The position numbers and the translations under genes are program-made. A stretch of 64,000 bases of DNA from Lentzea atacamensis. Its GTDB lineage: Bacteria; Actinomycetota; Actinomycetes; Mycobacteriales; Pseudonocardiaceae. Shown piece after piece: positions 33,004 through 41,144 of the stretch. The first letter of the stretch is position 1. Each line of letters starts with the position of its first letter. The DNA lies in NCBI RefSeq assembly GCF_003269295.1, contig NZ_QLTT01000009.1, positions 1-64,000 of the forward strand, read 5' to 3'. The notes under the pieces were generated by a model that was not told the DNA's origin, did not search any database, and saw only the letters and a program-made list of their open reading frames with translations.

Positions 33004-34022
33004 CACTCACCGCCGCCGGGCTTGCCGATCTCGATCATCCGCTGCACCGCGCCCTGGGCACGACGAGCGGTCTCCAGGTCCACGTGCACCTCGTCCAGCC
33101 CGTCGCGCACGCAACGCAGCAGCGCGGCCGGAGTGATCATCTTCATGTACGTGCAGGACGCGCGGTCGTTGACGGCGCGGAAGTCGATCTCGGGGGCCGC
33201 CTTGCGCAGCTGGTGCAGCATGCCGACCTCGGTCGCGACGAGCACCTTGCGGGCGTTCGTCGACCGCGCGGCGGTGATCATGTCGCCGGTCGAGAGGATC
33301 TTGACCTTCTCCGACGGCACGATGCCCTCGCCCGACAGGTACAGCGCCGACGTCGCGCAGCCGCACTCCGGGTGGATGAACAGGTCGGCGTCGGGGTTCG
33401 CGGCGGCGCGCTCGGCCAGCTCGGGACCGTTGATGCCGGCGTGGACGTGGCACTCGCCCGCCCAGATGTGCAGGTTCTCGCGGCCGGTCTCACGCTTGAC
33501 GTGCGCGCCCAGGAACTGGTCCGGGCAGAACAGCACCTCGCGGTCGGCCGGGATCGAGCGCACCACGTCGACGGCGTTGGACGACGTGCAGCAGATGTCC
33601 GTCTCCGCCTTCACCTCGGCCGTGGTGTTCACATAGGACACGACGACCGCGCCGGGGTGCTGCGCCTTCCACTCGCGCAGCTGCGCGCCGGTGATGGAGT
33701 CGGCGAGCGAGCAGCCCGCGCGTTCGTCCGGGATGAGCACGGTCTTCCCGGGCGCCAGGATCTTCGCCGTCTCGGCCATGAAGTGGACGCCGCAGAAGAT
33801 GATGGTCTGCGCGTCGGACTTGGCCGCGATGCGGGAAAGTGCCAGCGAGTCGCCGGTGTGGTGGGCGATGTCCTGGATCTCGGGCAGCTGGTAGTTGTGC
33901 GCCAGGATGACGGCGTCACGTTCCTTCGCGAGCCGCAACACCTCGTCGCGCCACGCGGCGTCCGGCTCGACGCCACCGAACACACCTGACGCGGTTCGCT
34001 CCACAGTTGCGGTAGCGACCAT
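33003..34022 (-). CDS. nadA: Quinolinate synthase
   Basis: A 339-residue [4Fe-4S] enzyme that condenses iminoaspartate with DHAP to give quinolinate. Three pseudo-symmetric domains; cluster-ligand Cys candidates are in IIFCGVHFMAETAKIL, AETDICCTSSNAVDVV and HPECGCATSA. Other family motifs: VILAHNYQLPEIQDIAHHTGDSLALSR, FCPDQFLGAHVKRETG, STGDMITAARST and SCTYMKMITPA. ATG 34022 (MVATATVERT) has a strong GAGGAGG six bases upstream. The NrtR-type operator lies 21 bases before the start, at 34043-34065, so the whole nad operon is probably repressed when NAD metabolites are sufficient. Confidence 0.96.
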   Translation of the reverse strand: MVATATVERTASGVFGGVEPDAAWRDEVLRLAKERDAVILAHNYQLPEIQDIAHHTGDSLALSRIAAKSDAQTIIFCGVHFMAETAKILAPGKTVLIPDERAGCSLADSITGAQLREWKAQHPGAVVVSYVNTTAEVKAETDICCTSSNAVDVVRSIPADREVLFCPDQFLGAHVKRETGRENLHIWAGECHVHAGINGPELAERAAANPDADLFIHPECGCATSALYLSGEGIVPSEKVKILSTGDMITAARSTNARKVLVATEVGMLHQLRKAAPEIDFRAVNDRASCTYMKMITPAALLRCVRDGLDEVHVDLETARRAQGAVQRMIEIGKPGGGE

Positions 34023-34042
34023 GACTGCCTCCTCGGTCCAGG

Positions 34043-34065
34043 GTTTTCGCCTACTGGTCGAAAAC
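34043..34065. promoter_or_regulatory. NrtR operator between nadA and nrtR
   Basis: GTTTTCG-N9-CGAAAAC (centre CCTACTGGT): 23 bp with 7-base perfect arms. It stands between the divergent nadA and nrtR genes. A -10 like TAGTAT (34074-34079, plus strand) and its complement TACTAT on the other strand are next to it, so bound protein would block both directions. Confidence 0.8.
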
Positions 34066-34086
34066 GTGGCCGATAGTATCAGCCGA

Positions 34087-34791
34087 GTGGCGGGCGTGGG
34101 ACACGAAGTTCTGGCAGCTGTGCTGCGGGTGAGAGGTGCGTCACTCCAGGTCATGCTGTGGGAGCGCGCACGGGAGCCGCACGCTCACCGCTGGTCGCTG
34201 CCGGGTGGCGGCCTGCGGGCGGACGAGGACGTGGAGACCTCCATCCGCCGTCAGCTGGCCGAAAAAGTCGATGTGCGACAACTGTCACACGTCGAGCAGC
34301 TCGCGGTCTTCAGCGCCCCGGACCGCGTGCCGGCGCCCCGCGTCGTCGCGACGGCGTTCCTCGGACTGGTCCCCTCGGACGTCGATCCGGAGGTTCCGGC
34401 GGACACCGAGTGGCACTGCGTGGACACGCTCCCCCTGATGGCGTTCGACCACGCCGCGATCGTGCATCGAGCACGGCACCGGCTCGCCGCGAAGCTGTCG
34501 TACACGAACCTCGGCTTCGCCTTGGCACCACCGGAGTTCACCATCTCCCTGCTGCGCGACCACTATTCCGCCGCACTGGGCTACCGGGTGTCCGCGACGA
34601 ACCTCCAGCGGGTCCTGTCACGCCGGATGCTGCTGGAACCGACAGGTGGCACCGCTCCCCCCGGCCCGTCCGGAGGCCGCCCCGCCGCCCTCTTCCGGTT
34701 CAGCGCCAAGGGAATCAAGGTGACCGACCCGTTCGCCGTGCTGAGGCCGCCCGGATCCGGCCGTCCGGCGGGCGGGCGTGGCACCCCGTAA
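34087..34791 (+). CDS. nrtR: NrtR-type Nudix-domain transcriptional regulator of NAD synthesis
   Basis: A 234-residue protein. The N-terminal Nudix domain (about 5-140) has the Nudix box as GGGLRADEDVETSIRRQLAEKVDV. The usual REUxEExGU has changed to RQLAEKVDV, so two of the catalytic Glu positions are lost and hydrolysis is unlikely; NrtR proteins use the domain to sense ADP-ribose or related compounds. The C-terminal winged-helix region is LGYRVSATNLQRVLSRRMLLEPTG...RPAALFRFSAKG. The GTG at 34087 sits eight bases after TAGTAT, so the message is probably leaderless. It is next to nadA with a shared operator, the classic NrtR arrangement, as for mycobacterial Rv1593c. Confidence 0.9.
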   Translation: MAGVGHEVLAAVLRVRGASLQVMLWERAREPHAHRWSLPGGGLRADEDVETSIRRQLAEKVDVRQLSHVEQLAVFSAPDRVPAPRVVATAFLGLVPSDVDPEVPADTEWHCVDTLPLMAFDHAAIVHRARHRLAAKLSYTNLGFALAPPEFTISLLRDHYSAALGYRVSATNLQRVLSRRMLLEPTGGTAPPGPSGGRPAALFRFSAKGIKVTDPFAVLRPPGSGRPAGGRGTP

Positions 34792-34800
34792 CGTGGACGC

Positions 34801-35481
34801 GTGGCCGAGACGCTTCCGCTCTTCCCCCTGGGCACGGTGCTGTTGCCGGGGGCGTCTTTGCCGCTGCACATCTTCGAGCCGCGCTACCGCCAGCTCGTCG
34901 TCGACCTGATGACGGGCTCGCTGTTCGGCCGCACGTTCGGTGTCGTGTGCATCAAGGAGGGCTGGGAGGTGGGCGCCGACAACGTGCGCTCCCTGCAGGA
35001 CATCGGCTGCTCGGCCGACCTGCTGGACGCCCGGCCGCTGCCGGAGGGCCGGTTCGACATCGTCACGCGCGGCGTGAAGCGCTTCCGCCTGCTCGACGTC
35101 GACTCGACGACCGCGCCCTACCTGCTCGCCCACGTCGACTACCTGGACGACGCCCCCGTGCCCGAGGCGGCGCTGGAGGTCGTGCCGATCCTGGAACGCG
35201 GGGCCCGCGCGGCCCACGAGCGGTACTGCGGGGCCGCCTGGCACCGCGAGGACTGGTCCTCGCCCGCGGAGGACGTCGACCTGGGCGCGCTCTCGTACCT
35301 GCTGGCGGCGGACTGCCTGCTGCCGGTGGAGGATCGGCAGCGGTTGCTGGAGGAACGGTCGCCGGCGCGGCGCCTGCGGCTGGTCCGGCGGATGCTGCAC
35401 CGGGAGACCGGGATTCTGAGCGCGTTGAAGGCGGTTCCAGTACCGCTCACCGAGTTCGGGCACGTGCCGAACCCGAACTAG
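34801..35481 (+). CDS. LON substrate-binding-domain protein
   Basis: A 226-residue stand-alone LON_substrate_bdg (PUA-like) protein. LPLFPLGTVLLPGASLPLHIFEPRYRQLVVDLM (about 5-37) is the domain hallmark, followed by FGVVCIKEGWEVG and GRFDIVTRGVKRFRLLDVD. It has neither the AAA+ nor protease domain of Lon. Its role is unknown; such proteins in bacteria have been suggested to be adaptors or to bind peptides. A TAACGT box lies six bases before the GTG start, overlapping the nrtR stop, so it may be leaderless. Confidence 0.87.
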   Translation: MAETLPLFPLGTVLLPGASLPLHIFEPRYRQLVVDLMTGSLFGRTFGVVCIKEGWEVGADNVRSLQDIGCSADLLDARPLPEGRFDIVTRGVKRFRLLDVDSTTAPYLLAHVDYLDDAPVPEAALEVVPILERGARAAHERYCGAAWHREDWSSPAEDVDLGALSYLLAADCLLPVEDRQRLLEERSPARRLRLVRRMLHRETGILSALKAVPVPLTEFGHVPNPN

Positions 35482-36290
35482 GCGCCGAGGAAGCCTTCGA
35501 GCGCGGGAACGAGCAGCCGGGGGCTCTCAGCCGCGCTGAAGTGATGCGCTCGGTCGACGAGGATCTTCTCGGCGTGCGGCAGCAGATCGGCGAGCGCGTA
35601 CAGGCCGCCCGTGAGGTAGCTCGGCGACCGGGTGCCGCCGATCAGCAGCACGTGGCCGCGCAACGCCCCGAAGCGCGTGAGGTTCGCGCTGCCCTCCTCC
35701 ACGATTCGGAGGTCGTGGCGCACGGTCGGCAGACCCTCCAAAAGGTCCTTCCCCTCCTCTGCCACCATCTTGCGGACCGCCCTGACGAGGACCCAGCGCG
35801 GCGCCAGCCGCAGCATGACCCGCAGCCAGAGCGGCCCGAACCCGAGCCCCTTGGTGATCGTGACCACCGCCTCGGGATGCCGTCCCGCCTCCACCTCCTG
35901 CTCGAACCGTGCGAGCACCCCGCCCCTGTGCTTCGCCAGGTCGATCGGCGGCTCGTAGGCGACGACGTGGGTGATGCCGGGCAACCGCAGGGCCGCTTCC
36001 AGCGCGATCACCGCACCGGAGCTGACGCCGAGCAACCGCTGGGCACCGGTGGCGTCCAGGACGGCCCTGACGTCCTCGACCTCGGTGCGAAGACCGTGGC
36101 CCGCCCGGTGCGGCCCGCTCTCACCGCGGCCCCGGCGGTCGAGGACGTGGACGGTGAAGTCGTTCGCGAGCGCTTCCGCCAGCTCCCGGAAGTCGCCTGC
36201 GCCCTCCATCGGGCCGGGGATGACGAGCACACCAGGGCCTCTGCCCGTGGTCCGGCAACCGATGGTGGTGCCGTCCACCGAGGTGATCAT
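35478..36290 (-). CDS. Alpha/beta hydrolase
   Basis: A 270-residue protein. VLVIPGPMEGAGDF (oxyanion loop, about 24-37), nucleophile elbow GVSSGAVIAL (Ser, about 91-95), and C-terminal HHFSAAE (catalytic His). GVSSGA is an unusual elbow in place of GxSxG with Gly at the last place, though still a G-x-S-x-G pattern. The ATG at 36290 is chosen because AAGGGGAA precedes it; an ATG at 36311 is longer. It overlaps the end of the LON gene tail-to-tail by 4 bases. Substrate unknown. Confidence 0.82.
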   Translation of the reverse strand: MITSVDGTTIGCRTTGRGPGVLVIPGPMEGAGDFRELAEALANDFTVHVLDRRGRGESGPHRAGHGLRTEVEDVRAVLDATGAQRLLGVSSGAVIALEAALRLPGITHVVAYEPPIDLAKHRGGVLARFEQEVEAGRHPEAVVTITKGLGFGPLWLRVMLRLAPRWVLVRAVRKMVAEEGKDLLEGLPTVRHDLRIVEEGSANLTRFGALRGHVLLIGGTRSPSYLTGGLYALADLLPHAEKILVDRAHHFSAAESPRLLVPALEGFLGA

Positions 36291-36395
36291 CGTGGTTCCC
36301 CTTCGGTCCATGCTTTCCGAACGCCTGCAGCCGGACGGATTGTTGAGCCGCGTTCGCCCCAGGTCCATCAAGACCAGCCCGGAGCGACGATCGTC

Positions 36396-36436
36396 GGATC
36401 GTTGAATTGTGGCCTTGTGGGATTGTTGAACAATCC
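36396..36436. promoter_or_regulatory. Palindrome pair upstream of the MFS gene
   Basis: The right copy, GGATTGTT-G-AACAATCC (36420-36436), is a perfect 17-bp palindrome. The left copy (36396-36412), GGATCGTTGAATTGTGG, matches one half-site and starts 24 bases earlier. CGACGATCGTCG at 36385-36396 adds another short palindrome. TTGTtgAACAA is a GntR/FadR-type core. No GntR gene is in the window, so the regulator is elsewhere. Confidence 0.6.
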
Positions 36437-36493
36437 TTACTCTGAGTCCCACATCACACCCAAGTACTCCTCCACCACGCTGCGAGGTGTCCC

Positions 36494-37738
36494 ATGAGCA
36501 CGACCACGACCGAGGACACAGGCCGTTTCGCCTGGTTCCGCAGTCTCGGCCAGAAGGGCAGGCGCGCCTTCATCGGCGCGTTCGGCGGCTACGGGCTGGA
36601 CTCGTACGACTACTGGGTCCTGCCGCTGAGCCTGGTCGCGATCACCGGCTACTTCGGCCTCACCAAGGCGGAGGCGGGCCTGCTCGGCACGTCCACCCTG
36701 CTGATGAGCGCCATCGGCGGCGCGGTGGCGGGCGTCATGGCCGACCGGTTCGGCCGTTCCAAAACGCTGATCATCACGGTCGCGGCGTACGCGTTCTTCA
36801 CCGTGCTGTGCGGTTTCGCGACGAACTACGAGACGCTGCTGGTCTTCCGCGCCCTGCAGGGACTCGGGTTCGGCGGTGAGTGGGCGGCCGGGGCGATCCT
36901 CGTGGCCGAGTACTGCAAGCCGAAGTACCGCGGCCGCACGGTGGCGTTCATCCAGAGCGCGTGGGCGGTCGGGTGGGGTCTCGCCGTCATCGTCAACACG
37001 CTGGTCGCCTCGCTGGCCGACCCGGCGTGGTCGTGGCGGATCATGTTCTGGACGGGCGCGCTGCCCGCGATCCTCATCTTCTACGTGCGCCGCAACGTCG
37101 ACGACGCGCCCGAGGCCAAGGCGCAGACGAACCAGAGGGGCACGTTCCCGAAGATCTTCCAGGGCCCGATCCTCAAGACGACGCTGTTCGCGGCGCTGCT
37201 CGCCACCGGTGTCCAGGGCGGCTACTACACGCTCGCGCAGTGGCTGCCGCTGTTCCTGCAGACCGGGCGCGGGCTGACGATCATCGGCACCGGCGGGTAC
37301 CTCGCGTTCCTCATCAGCGGCGCGTGGATCGGGTACGTCAGCGGTGGCTATCTCACGGACTACCTGGGGCGCAAGAAGACGTTCACGCTGTTCGCGGTCG
37401 CGAGCGCGCTGCTGATCGTGGCGTACACGCAGATTCCCAACGGTGCCAACACGTTGGTGATGTTCCTCGGCTTCCCGCTCGGGTTCTGCATGAGCGCGAT
37501 CTTCAGCGGGTTCGGCAGCTACCTGTCCGAGCTCTACCCCACGGCACTGCGGGGCACCGGGCAGGGCTTCACGTACAACCTCGGGCGTGCGTTCGGCGCG
37601 GTGTTCCCCGGCGTCGTCGGGTTCATGGCCGACAAGATGGGCATCGGCGGTGCGATGCTGTTCGGTGCGGCGGCGTACGGGATCGCGGTCATCGCGCTGC
37701 TCTGGCTGCCGGAGACGGTGAACAAGGAGCTGGAATGA
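36494..37738 (+). CDS. MFS transporter (aromatic acid/sugar acid-type)
   Basis: A 414-residue, 12-helix major facilitator. The inter-helix 2-3 motif is GVMADRFGRSKTL (about 75-87), the repeat in the C-half is GGYLTDYLGRKKTF (about 283-296), and helix 4 includes FRALQGLGFGGEWAAGAILVAEYCKPKYRG (GFGGEW), typical of the metabolite:H+ symporters (acid and aromatic acid carriers). Its stop overlaps the DUF1445 start (ATGA), so the pair probably imports and processes the same compound. SD GAGGTG precedes the ATG. Confidence 0.9.
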   Translation: MSTTTTEDTGRFAWFRSLGQKGRRAFIGAFGGYGLDSYDYWVLPLSLVAITGYFGLTKAEAGLLGTSTLLMSAIGGAVAGVMADRFGRSKTLIITVAAYAFFTVLCGFATNYETLLVFRALQGLGFGGEWAAGAILVAEYCKPKYRGRTVAFIQSAWAVGWGLAVIVNTLVASLADPAWSWRIMFWTGALPAILIFYVRRNVDDAPEAKAQTNQRGTFPKIFQGPILKTTLFAALLATGVQGGYYTLAQWLPLFLQTGRGLTIIGTGGYLAFLISGAWIGYVSGGYLTDYLGRKKTFTLFAVASALLIVAYTQIPNGANTLVMFLGFPLGFCMSAIFSGFGSYLSELYPTALRGTGQGFTYNLGRAFGAVFPGVVGFMADKMGIGGAMLFGAAAYGIAVIALLWLPETVNKELE

Positions 37739-38457
37739 CGACAGCGGGCAAGGCACCGGGACAGGCGCAGGCCAACCTGATCGCCATCCCCAGGGACTGG
37801 GCGTACGACTTCCTCCTCTTCACCCACCGCAACCCCAAACCGTGCCCGGTGCTCGACGTCCTGGACGCGGGCGAGACGGTCAGCGCGCTCAAGCAGGACG
37901 CGGACGTCCGCACCCACGCACCGCGCTACCGGATCTGGGAGCACGGCGAGCTCGTGGCGGAACCCGAGAACGCGACCGAGTACTGGCGCGACGACCTGGT
38001 GACGTTCCTCATCGGCTGCAGCTTCACGTTCGAGACCGCGCTCGAAAGCGCGGGAGTGCCGCTGCGGCACGTGGATCAGCACAAGAACGTCTCGATGTTC
38101 GTCACGGACATCCAGTGCAGGCCGGCGGGAAGGCTCCACGGGCCGATGGTCGTGTCGATGCGCTGGATTCCGGAGTCCCTTGTGGACATCGCCCACAAGG
38201 TGACGGCGCTGATGCCGTCCGTGCACGGGGCTCCGGTCGGCGCGGGAGATCCGCGGATGCTGGGGATCGACGACATCCACCGGCCCGACTTCGGCGACGC
38301 CGTCACGCCGGAACCCGGTGACGTGCCGGTGTTCTGGGCGTGCGGCGTGACTCCGCAGGCGGTGCTGATGAAGTCGAAGCCGCCGTTCGCGATCACGCAC
38401 GCGCCGGGTCAGATGTTCGTGACCGACATGCCGGACTTCGCCTACAGAGTCGGCTGA
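37735..38457 (+). CDS. DUF1445 putative hydro-lyase (D-glutamate cyclase-like)
   Basis: A 240-residue protein. QANLIAIPRDWAYDFLLFTHRNPKPCPVLDV (about 12-42), FLIGCSFTFETALESAGVPLRHVDQHKNVSMFVTDI (about 90-125), MVVSMRWIP, GDPRMLGIDDIHRPDFGD, VFWACGVTPQAVLMKSKPPFAITHAPGQMFVTDMPD (about 203-238) are all family signatures. Relatives are annotated as hydro-lyases. The usual length is about 260-270; the N-terminal segment before QANL is about 20 residues shorter here, likely a real difference as the start overlaps the MFS stop. Co-translated with the transporter. Confidence 0.85.
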   Translation: MTTAGKAPGQAQANLIAIPRDWAYDFLLFTHRNPKPCPVLDVLDAGETVSALKQDADVRTHAPRYRIWEHGELVAEPENATEYWRDDLVTFLIGCSFTFETALESAGVPLRHVDQHKNVSMFVTDIQCRPAGRLHGPMVVSMRWIPESLVDIAHKVTALMPSVHGAPVGAGDPRMLGIDDIHRPDFGDAVTPEPGDVPVFWACGVTPQAVLMKSKPPFAITHAPGQMFVTDMPDFAYRVG

Positions 38458-38484
38458 CGCGCTCACGCTTCTAGGAATGTCACA

Positions 38485-38518
38485 GGGCGGTGCCTCGTCT
38501 TTAGCCGAGGCGCCGCCC
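38485..38518. terminator. Hairpin between DUF1445 and DUF2567 genes
   Basis: GGGCGG-T-GCCTCG / CGAGGC-G-CCGCCC with an 8-base loop. It begins 27 bases after the DUF1445 stop and overlaps the end of DUF2567. No T tract follows, so termination is likely but not certain. Confidence 0.45.
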
Positions 38519-39091
38519 CAGGTCGTCCAGGCCGTTCCACGCCGCGCAGCACCCGTAGGCCAGCGCGGCCGCCAAGGGCCACGCCAGAATTCCCCACCAC
38601 GTCTCCAGAGCCGGCGCCACCAGCAGGGTGTCGTTCGGCTTGATCGTCGACGGCATCGGGTACGCGCCCGCGGCCAGGTTGCCGCCCAGGTACTGCGCGA
38701 ACCACGCCGCCGCGAACGAGCCCGCCGTCATGCCCAGCATCACGACCGGCCCGCGCCGCTGCCGCAGCAGCCACACCGCGATGCCGGTGATCGCGCCCGC
38801 GCCGAGACCGATCAGCACGAACACCATCAGCGCGTCGAGCCGGTGGTAGCTCTCCACCCCGATCGGGTAGAACTTGTTGTCCTGCGGCGAGACGATCTTG
38901 AGCTGCGGCGGGGCGAGCCACGACCACAGGTACCCGGCGGGCAGCCCGAACGCGAACGTCGTCAGCAGCACCACCAGACCCGGCAGCAGATCCCGCTTCA
39001 CCACGACCTTCGGCCGCGGCCGGATGTAGTGGTAGACGTACGGCGGCTCCGGCACGGGTTCGATGCGGACCGGGGCTGCTTTCTCGTCCAT
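38501..39091 (-). CDS. DUF2567 membrane protein
   Basis: A 196-residue protein with about four helices: LLPGLVVLLTTFAFGLPAGYLWSWL, ALMVFVLIGLGAGAITGIAVWLL, GPVVMLGMTAGSFAAAWFAQYL, WWGILAWPLAAALAYGCCAAW. Preceded by a Pro-rich acid/basic cytoplasmic N-terminus. In mycobacteria the homologue (Rv1591) follows bioB and its small partner gene in the same order. The role is unknown; the conserved linkage suggests a link with biotin or the membrane context of BioB. 13 bases after bsaP. Confidence 0.8.
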   Translation of the reverse strand: MDEKAAPVRIEPVPEPPYVYHYIRPRPKVVVKRDLLPGLVVLLTTFAFGLPAGYLWSWLAPPQLKIVSPQDNKFYPIGVESYHRLDALMVFVLIGLGAGAITGIAVWLLRQRRGPVVMLGMTAGSFAAAWFAQYLGGNLAAGAYPMPSTIKPNDTLLVAPALETWWGILAWPLAAALAYGCCAAWNGLDDLGRRLG

Positions 39092-39104
39092 TCGCGAGAG
39101 GTTA

Positions 39105-39305
39105 CTACCGAGCAGAAGTGATCTCTCCGTGGCGGCTGCAGCGCGCCGTCCAGCCGTCCGGGGTCACCTGGACGACCATCCGGCGCGCGCACTCCGAGCA
39201 GTACCGCGGCGGGTCGATCATCGACAGCCGCTGACGGCAGAACGCGTGGTCGCCGTCAGCTTCCTCTTTGCCGCAGAAAGAGCAGTACGTCATCACGGGG
39301 TTCAC
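39105..39305 (-). CDS. bsaP: Biotin synthase auxiliary protein
   Basis: A 66-residue Cys/His-rich protein: YCSFCGKEEADGDHAFCRQR (CxxC then H...C) and PPRYCSECARRM (CxxC), and C...H near the end (WTARCSRHGEITSAR). The position directly after bioB, with a GTGA overlap, matches Rv1590 of M. tuberculosis. That family has been described as an iron-sulfur protein needed for full BioB activity. The six Cys and three His present could hold a cluster or zinc. The GTG at 39305 is fixed by the overlap. Function here is by synteny and motif. Confidence 0.8.
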   Translation of the reverse strand: MNPVMTYCSFCGKEEADGDHAFCRQRLSMIDPPRYCSECARRMVVQVTPDGWTARCSRHGEITSAR

Positions 39306-40318
39306 AGGGTCTGGCTCAGCGCCTTGATCGGCATCGACAGCTCCTCGAGCATGTCGAGGTCCTGCTGCGCCGGGCGGCCGAGGTTCGTCAGGTAGTTGCC
39401 GACGATGATCGCGTTGATGCCGCCGAGCATGCCCTGCTTCGCGCCCAGGTCGCCGAACGTCAGCTCACGGCCACCCGCGAAACGCAGGATCGTGCGCGGC
39501 AGGGCCAGCCGGAACGCGCCGACCGTCCGCAGTGCCTCGGCACCCTCGACGACCGGGTAGTTCTCGTACGGCGTGCCGGGGTTCGGGATGAGGAAGTTGA
39601 GCGGCACCTCGTCCGGCTCCAGCTCGGCCAGCTGCACGGCGAACTCCGCGCGCTGCGCCAGCGTCTCGCCCATGCCGATGATGCCGCCGCAGCAGACCTC
39701 CATGCCGGCGTCGCGGATCATCCTCAGCGTGTCCCAGCGCTCCTCCCAGGAGTGTGTGGTGACGACGTTCGGGAAGTGCGAGCGGGCGGTCTCGAGGTTG
39801 TGGTTGTAGCGGTGCACGCCCATCGCCACGAGCTCGTCGACCTGCTCCTGCGTGAGCATGCCGAGTGAGCAGGCGATCTGGATGTCGTTGCCGTCCTCGC
39901 GGATGGCCTTGATGCCGTCACGCACCTGCGAGAGCAGCCGCTTGTCCGGTCCGCGCACGGCCGCGACGATGCAGAACTCGGTCGCGCCGGTCTCCCGCGT
40001 CTGCCGTGCCGCGCGCACGAGACCGGGGATGTCCAGCCACGCCGACCGCACGGGCGACGGGAACTGGCCGGACTGCGAGCAGAAGTGGCAGTCCTCCGGG
40101 CAGCCGCCGGTCTTCAGCGAGACGATGCCCTCGACCTCGACCTCGGGGCCGCACCAGCGCTCACGCACCTCGTGCGCCAGCGCCAGAAGCTCGGGGATGC
40201 GGTCGTCAGGCAGCTCGAGCACCTGCAGGACCTGCGCCTCGGACAGTCCTACGCCTCGTTCGAGCACCTGCTCACGAGCCTCGTCGAGCACGTCGATCCG
40301 TTCCGGAGCTGCGGTCAC
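39302..40318 (-). CDS. bioB: Biotin synthase
   Basis: A 338-residue radical-SAM enzyme that inserts sulfur into dethiobiotin. The CxxxCxxC cluster motif is GGCPEDCHFCSQSG (about 68-81). Other family motifs: VEGIVSLKTGGC, EFCIVAAVRGP, YNHNLETARSHFPNVVTTH, CCGGIIGMGET, EVPLNFLIPNPGTP and GYNYLTNLGR-like NYLTNLGRPAQQDLDML. The auxiliary-cluster Arg lies in RFAGGRE. The GTG at 40318 (VTAAPERIDVLDEA) has GGAGGAG six bases upstream and is preferred over the GTG/ATG at 40372. Followed by bsaP and DUF2567. Confidence 0.95.
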   Translation of the reverse strand: MTAAPERIDVLDEAREQVLERGVGLSEAQVLQVLELPDDRIPELLALAHEVRERWCGPEVEVEGIVSLKTGGCPEDCHFCSQSGQFPSPVRSAWLDIPGLVRAARQTRETGATEFCIVAAVRGPDKRLLSQVRDGIKAIREDGNDIQIACSLGMLTQEQVDELVAMGVHRYNHNLETARSHFPNVVTTHSWEERWDTLRMIRDAGMEVCCGGIIGMGETLAQRAEFAVQLAELEPDEVPLNFLIPNPGTPYENYPVVEGAEALRTVGAFRLALPRTILRFAGGRELTFGDLGAKQGMLGGINAIIVGNYLTNLGRPAQQDLDMLEELSMPIKALSQTL

Positions 40319-40388
40319 GGTGTCTCCTCCTCCTGTGGCCTGGCGAGCAGTCTGCCTCACTGAATCCTTCATCGTGGAGCGACGTAGG

Positions 40389-41114
40389 TCACTGGACCGC
40401 GAACTGAGCCGCGAACGTCTCCGGGTCGAACTCCCCGCCGAACCACGGTGAAAACGATCTCTTGGCGACCGCCAGGAAATCCACAGAACCGAGCTTCGTC
40501 ACACCCTGCGGCAGCGCGCCGAGCAGCGGGGCACCCGCCGCGTCCGGCAGATCCGCCAGGTTCGTCAGCGCCGCGAGGTCCGGGTGCAACGGCCAGCTGC
40601 CGACCACGACACCGATCGACTCGAGGCCACGCCGCTGCAGCGCCTCCGCGGTGAGAGCCGTGGAGTTGAGGGTCCCCAGCCCGGCCTGCGCCACGATCAG
40701 CACGGGCGCGTTCACCGCCCACGCGATGTCGGCCAGCGTCGACCCGCTCTCGTCGAACCTGACCAGCAGCCCGCCCGCGCCCTCGACCAGCACCAGGTCG
40801 TGCGTCGCGTCGAGGTCCGTCACGGCGGCGGCGACGTCCGCGGGGTGGATAGTGGCCATCCCCGCCCGTCTCGCCGCGGTGGCGGGCGCCAGTGGATCGG
40901 GGTATCTGGCCAGCTCACGGGTGGTCACGTCACCCGCCAGCCGCGCCACCTCCGCCACATCGCCGGGCTCGCCGGGCAGCAGGCCGGTCTGGGCGGGCTT
41001 CAGCACCGCGACCCGTCTGCCTTCTGCCCTGGCCAGCGCCGCGATGCCCGCGGTGACGGCGGTCTTGCCGACCTCTGTCCCGGTTCCGGTGATCACCAGC
41101 ACGCTCACAGGCAC
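40389..41114 (-). CDS. bioD: Dethiobiotin synthetase
   Basis: A 241-residue ATPase that closes the ureido ring on DAPA with CO2. P-loop GTGTEVGKTAVTAGIAAL (about 10-27), Lys in VLKPAQTGL, and carboxylate/Mg region VEGAGGLLVRFDESGSTLADIA (about 111-132), then VVVGSWPLHP. GTG 41114 (MPVSVLVIT). It stands 70 bases upstream of bioB on the same strand. bioF is not in the window. Confidence 0.93.
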   Translation of the reverse strand: MPVSVLVITGTGTEVGKTAVTAGIAALARAEGRRVAVLKPAQTGLLPGEPGDVAEVARLAGDVTTRELARYPDPLAPATAARRAGMATIHPADVAAAVTDLDATHDLVLVEGAGGLLVRFDESGSTLADIAWAVNAPVLIVAQAGLGTLNSTALTAEALQRRGLESIGVVVGSWPLHPDLAALTNLADLPDAAGAPLLGALPQGVTKLGSVDFLAVAKRSFSPWFGGEFDPETFAAQFAVQ

Positions 41115-41144
41115 TCACCTTAGGACGTGACCTACCGTGACAGC

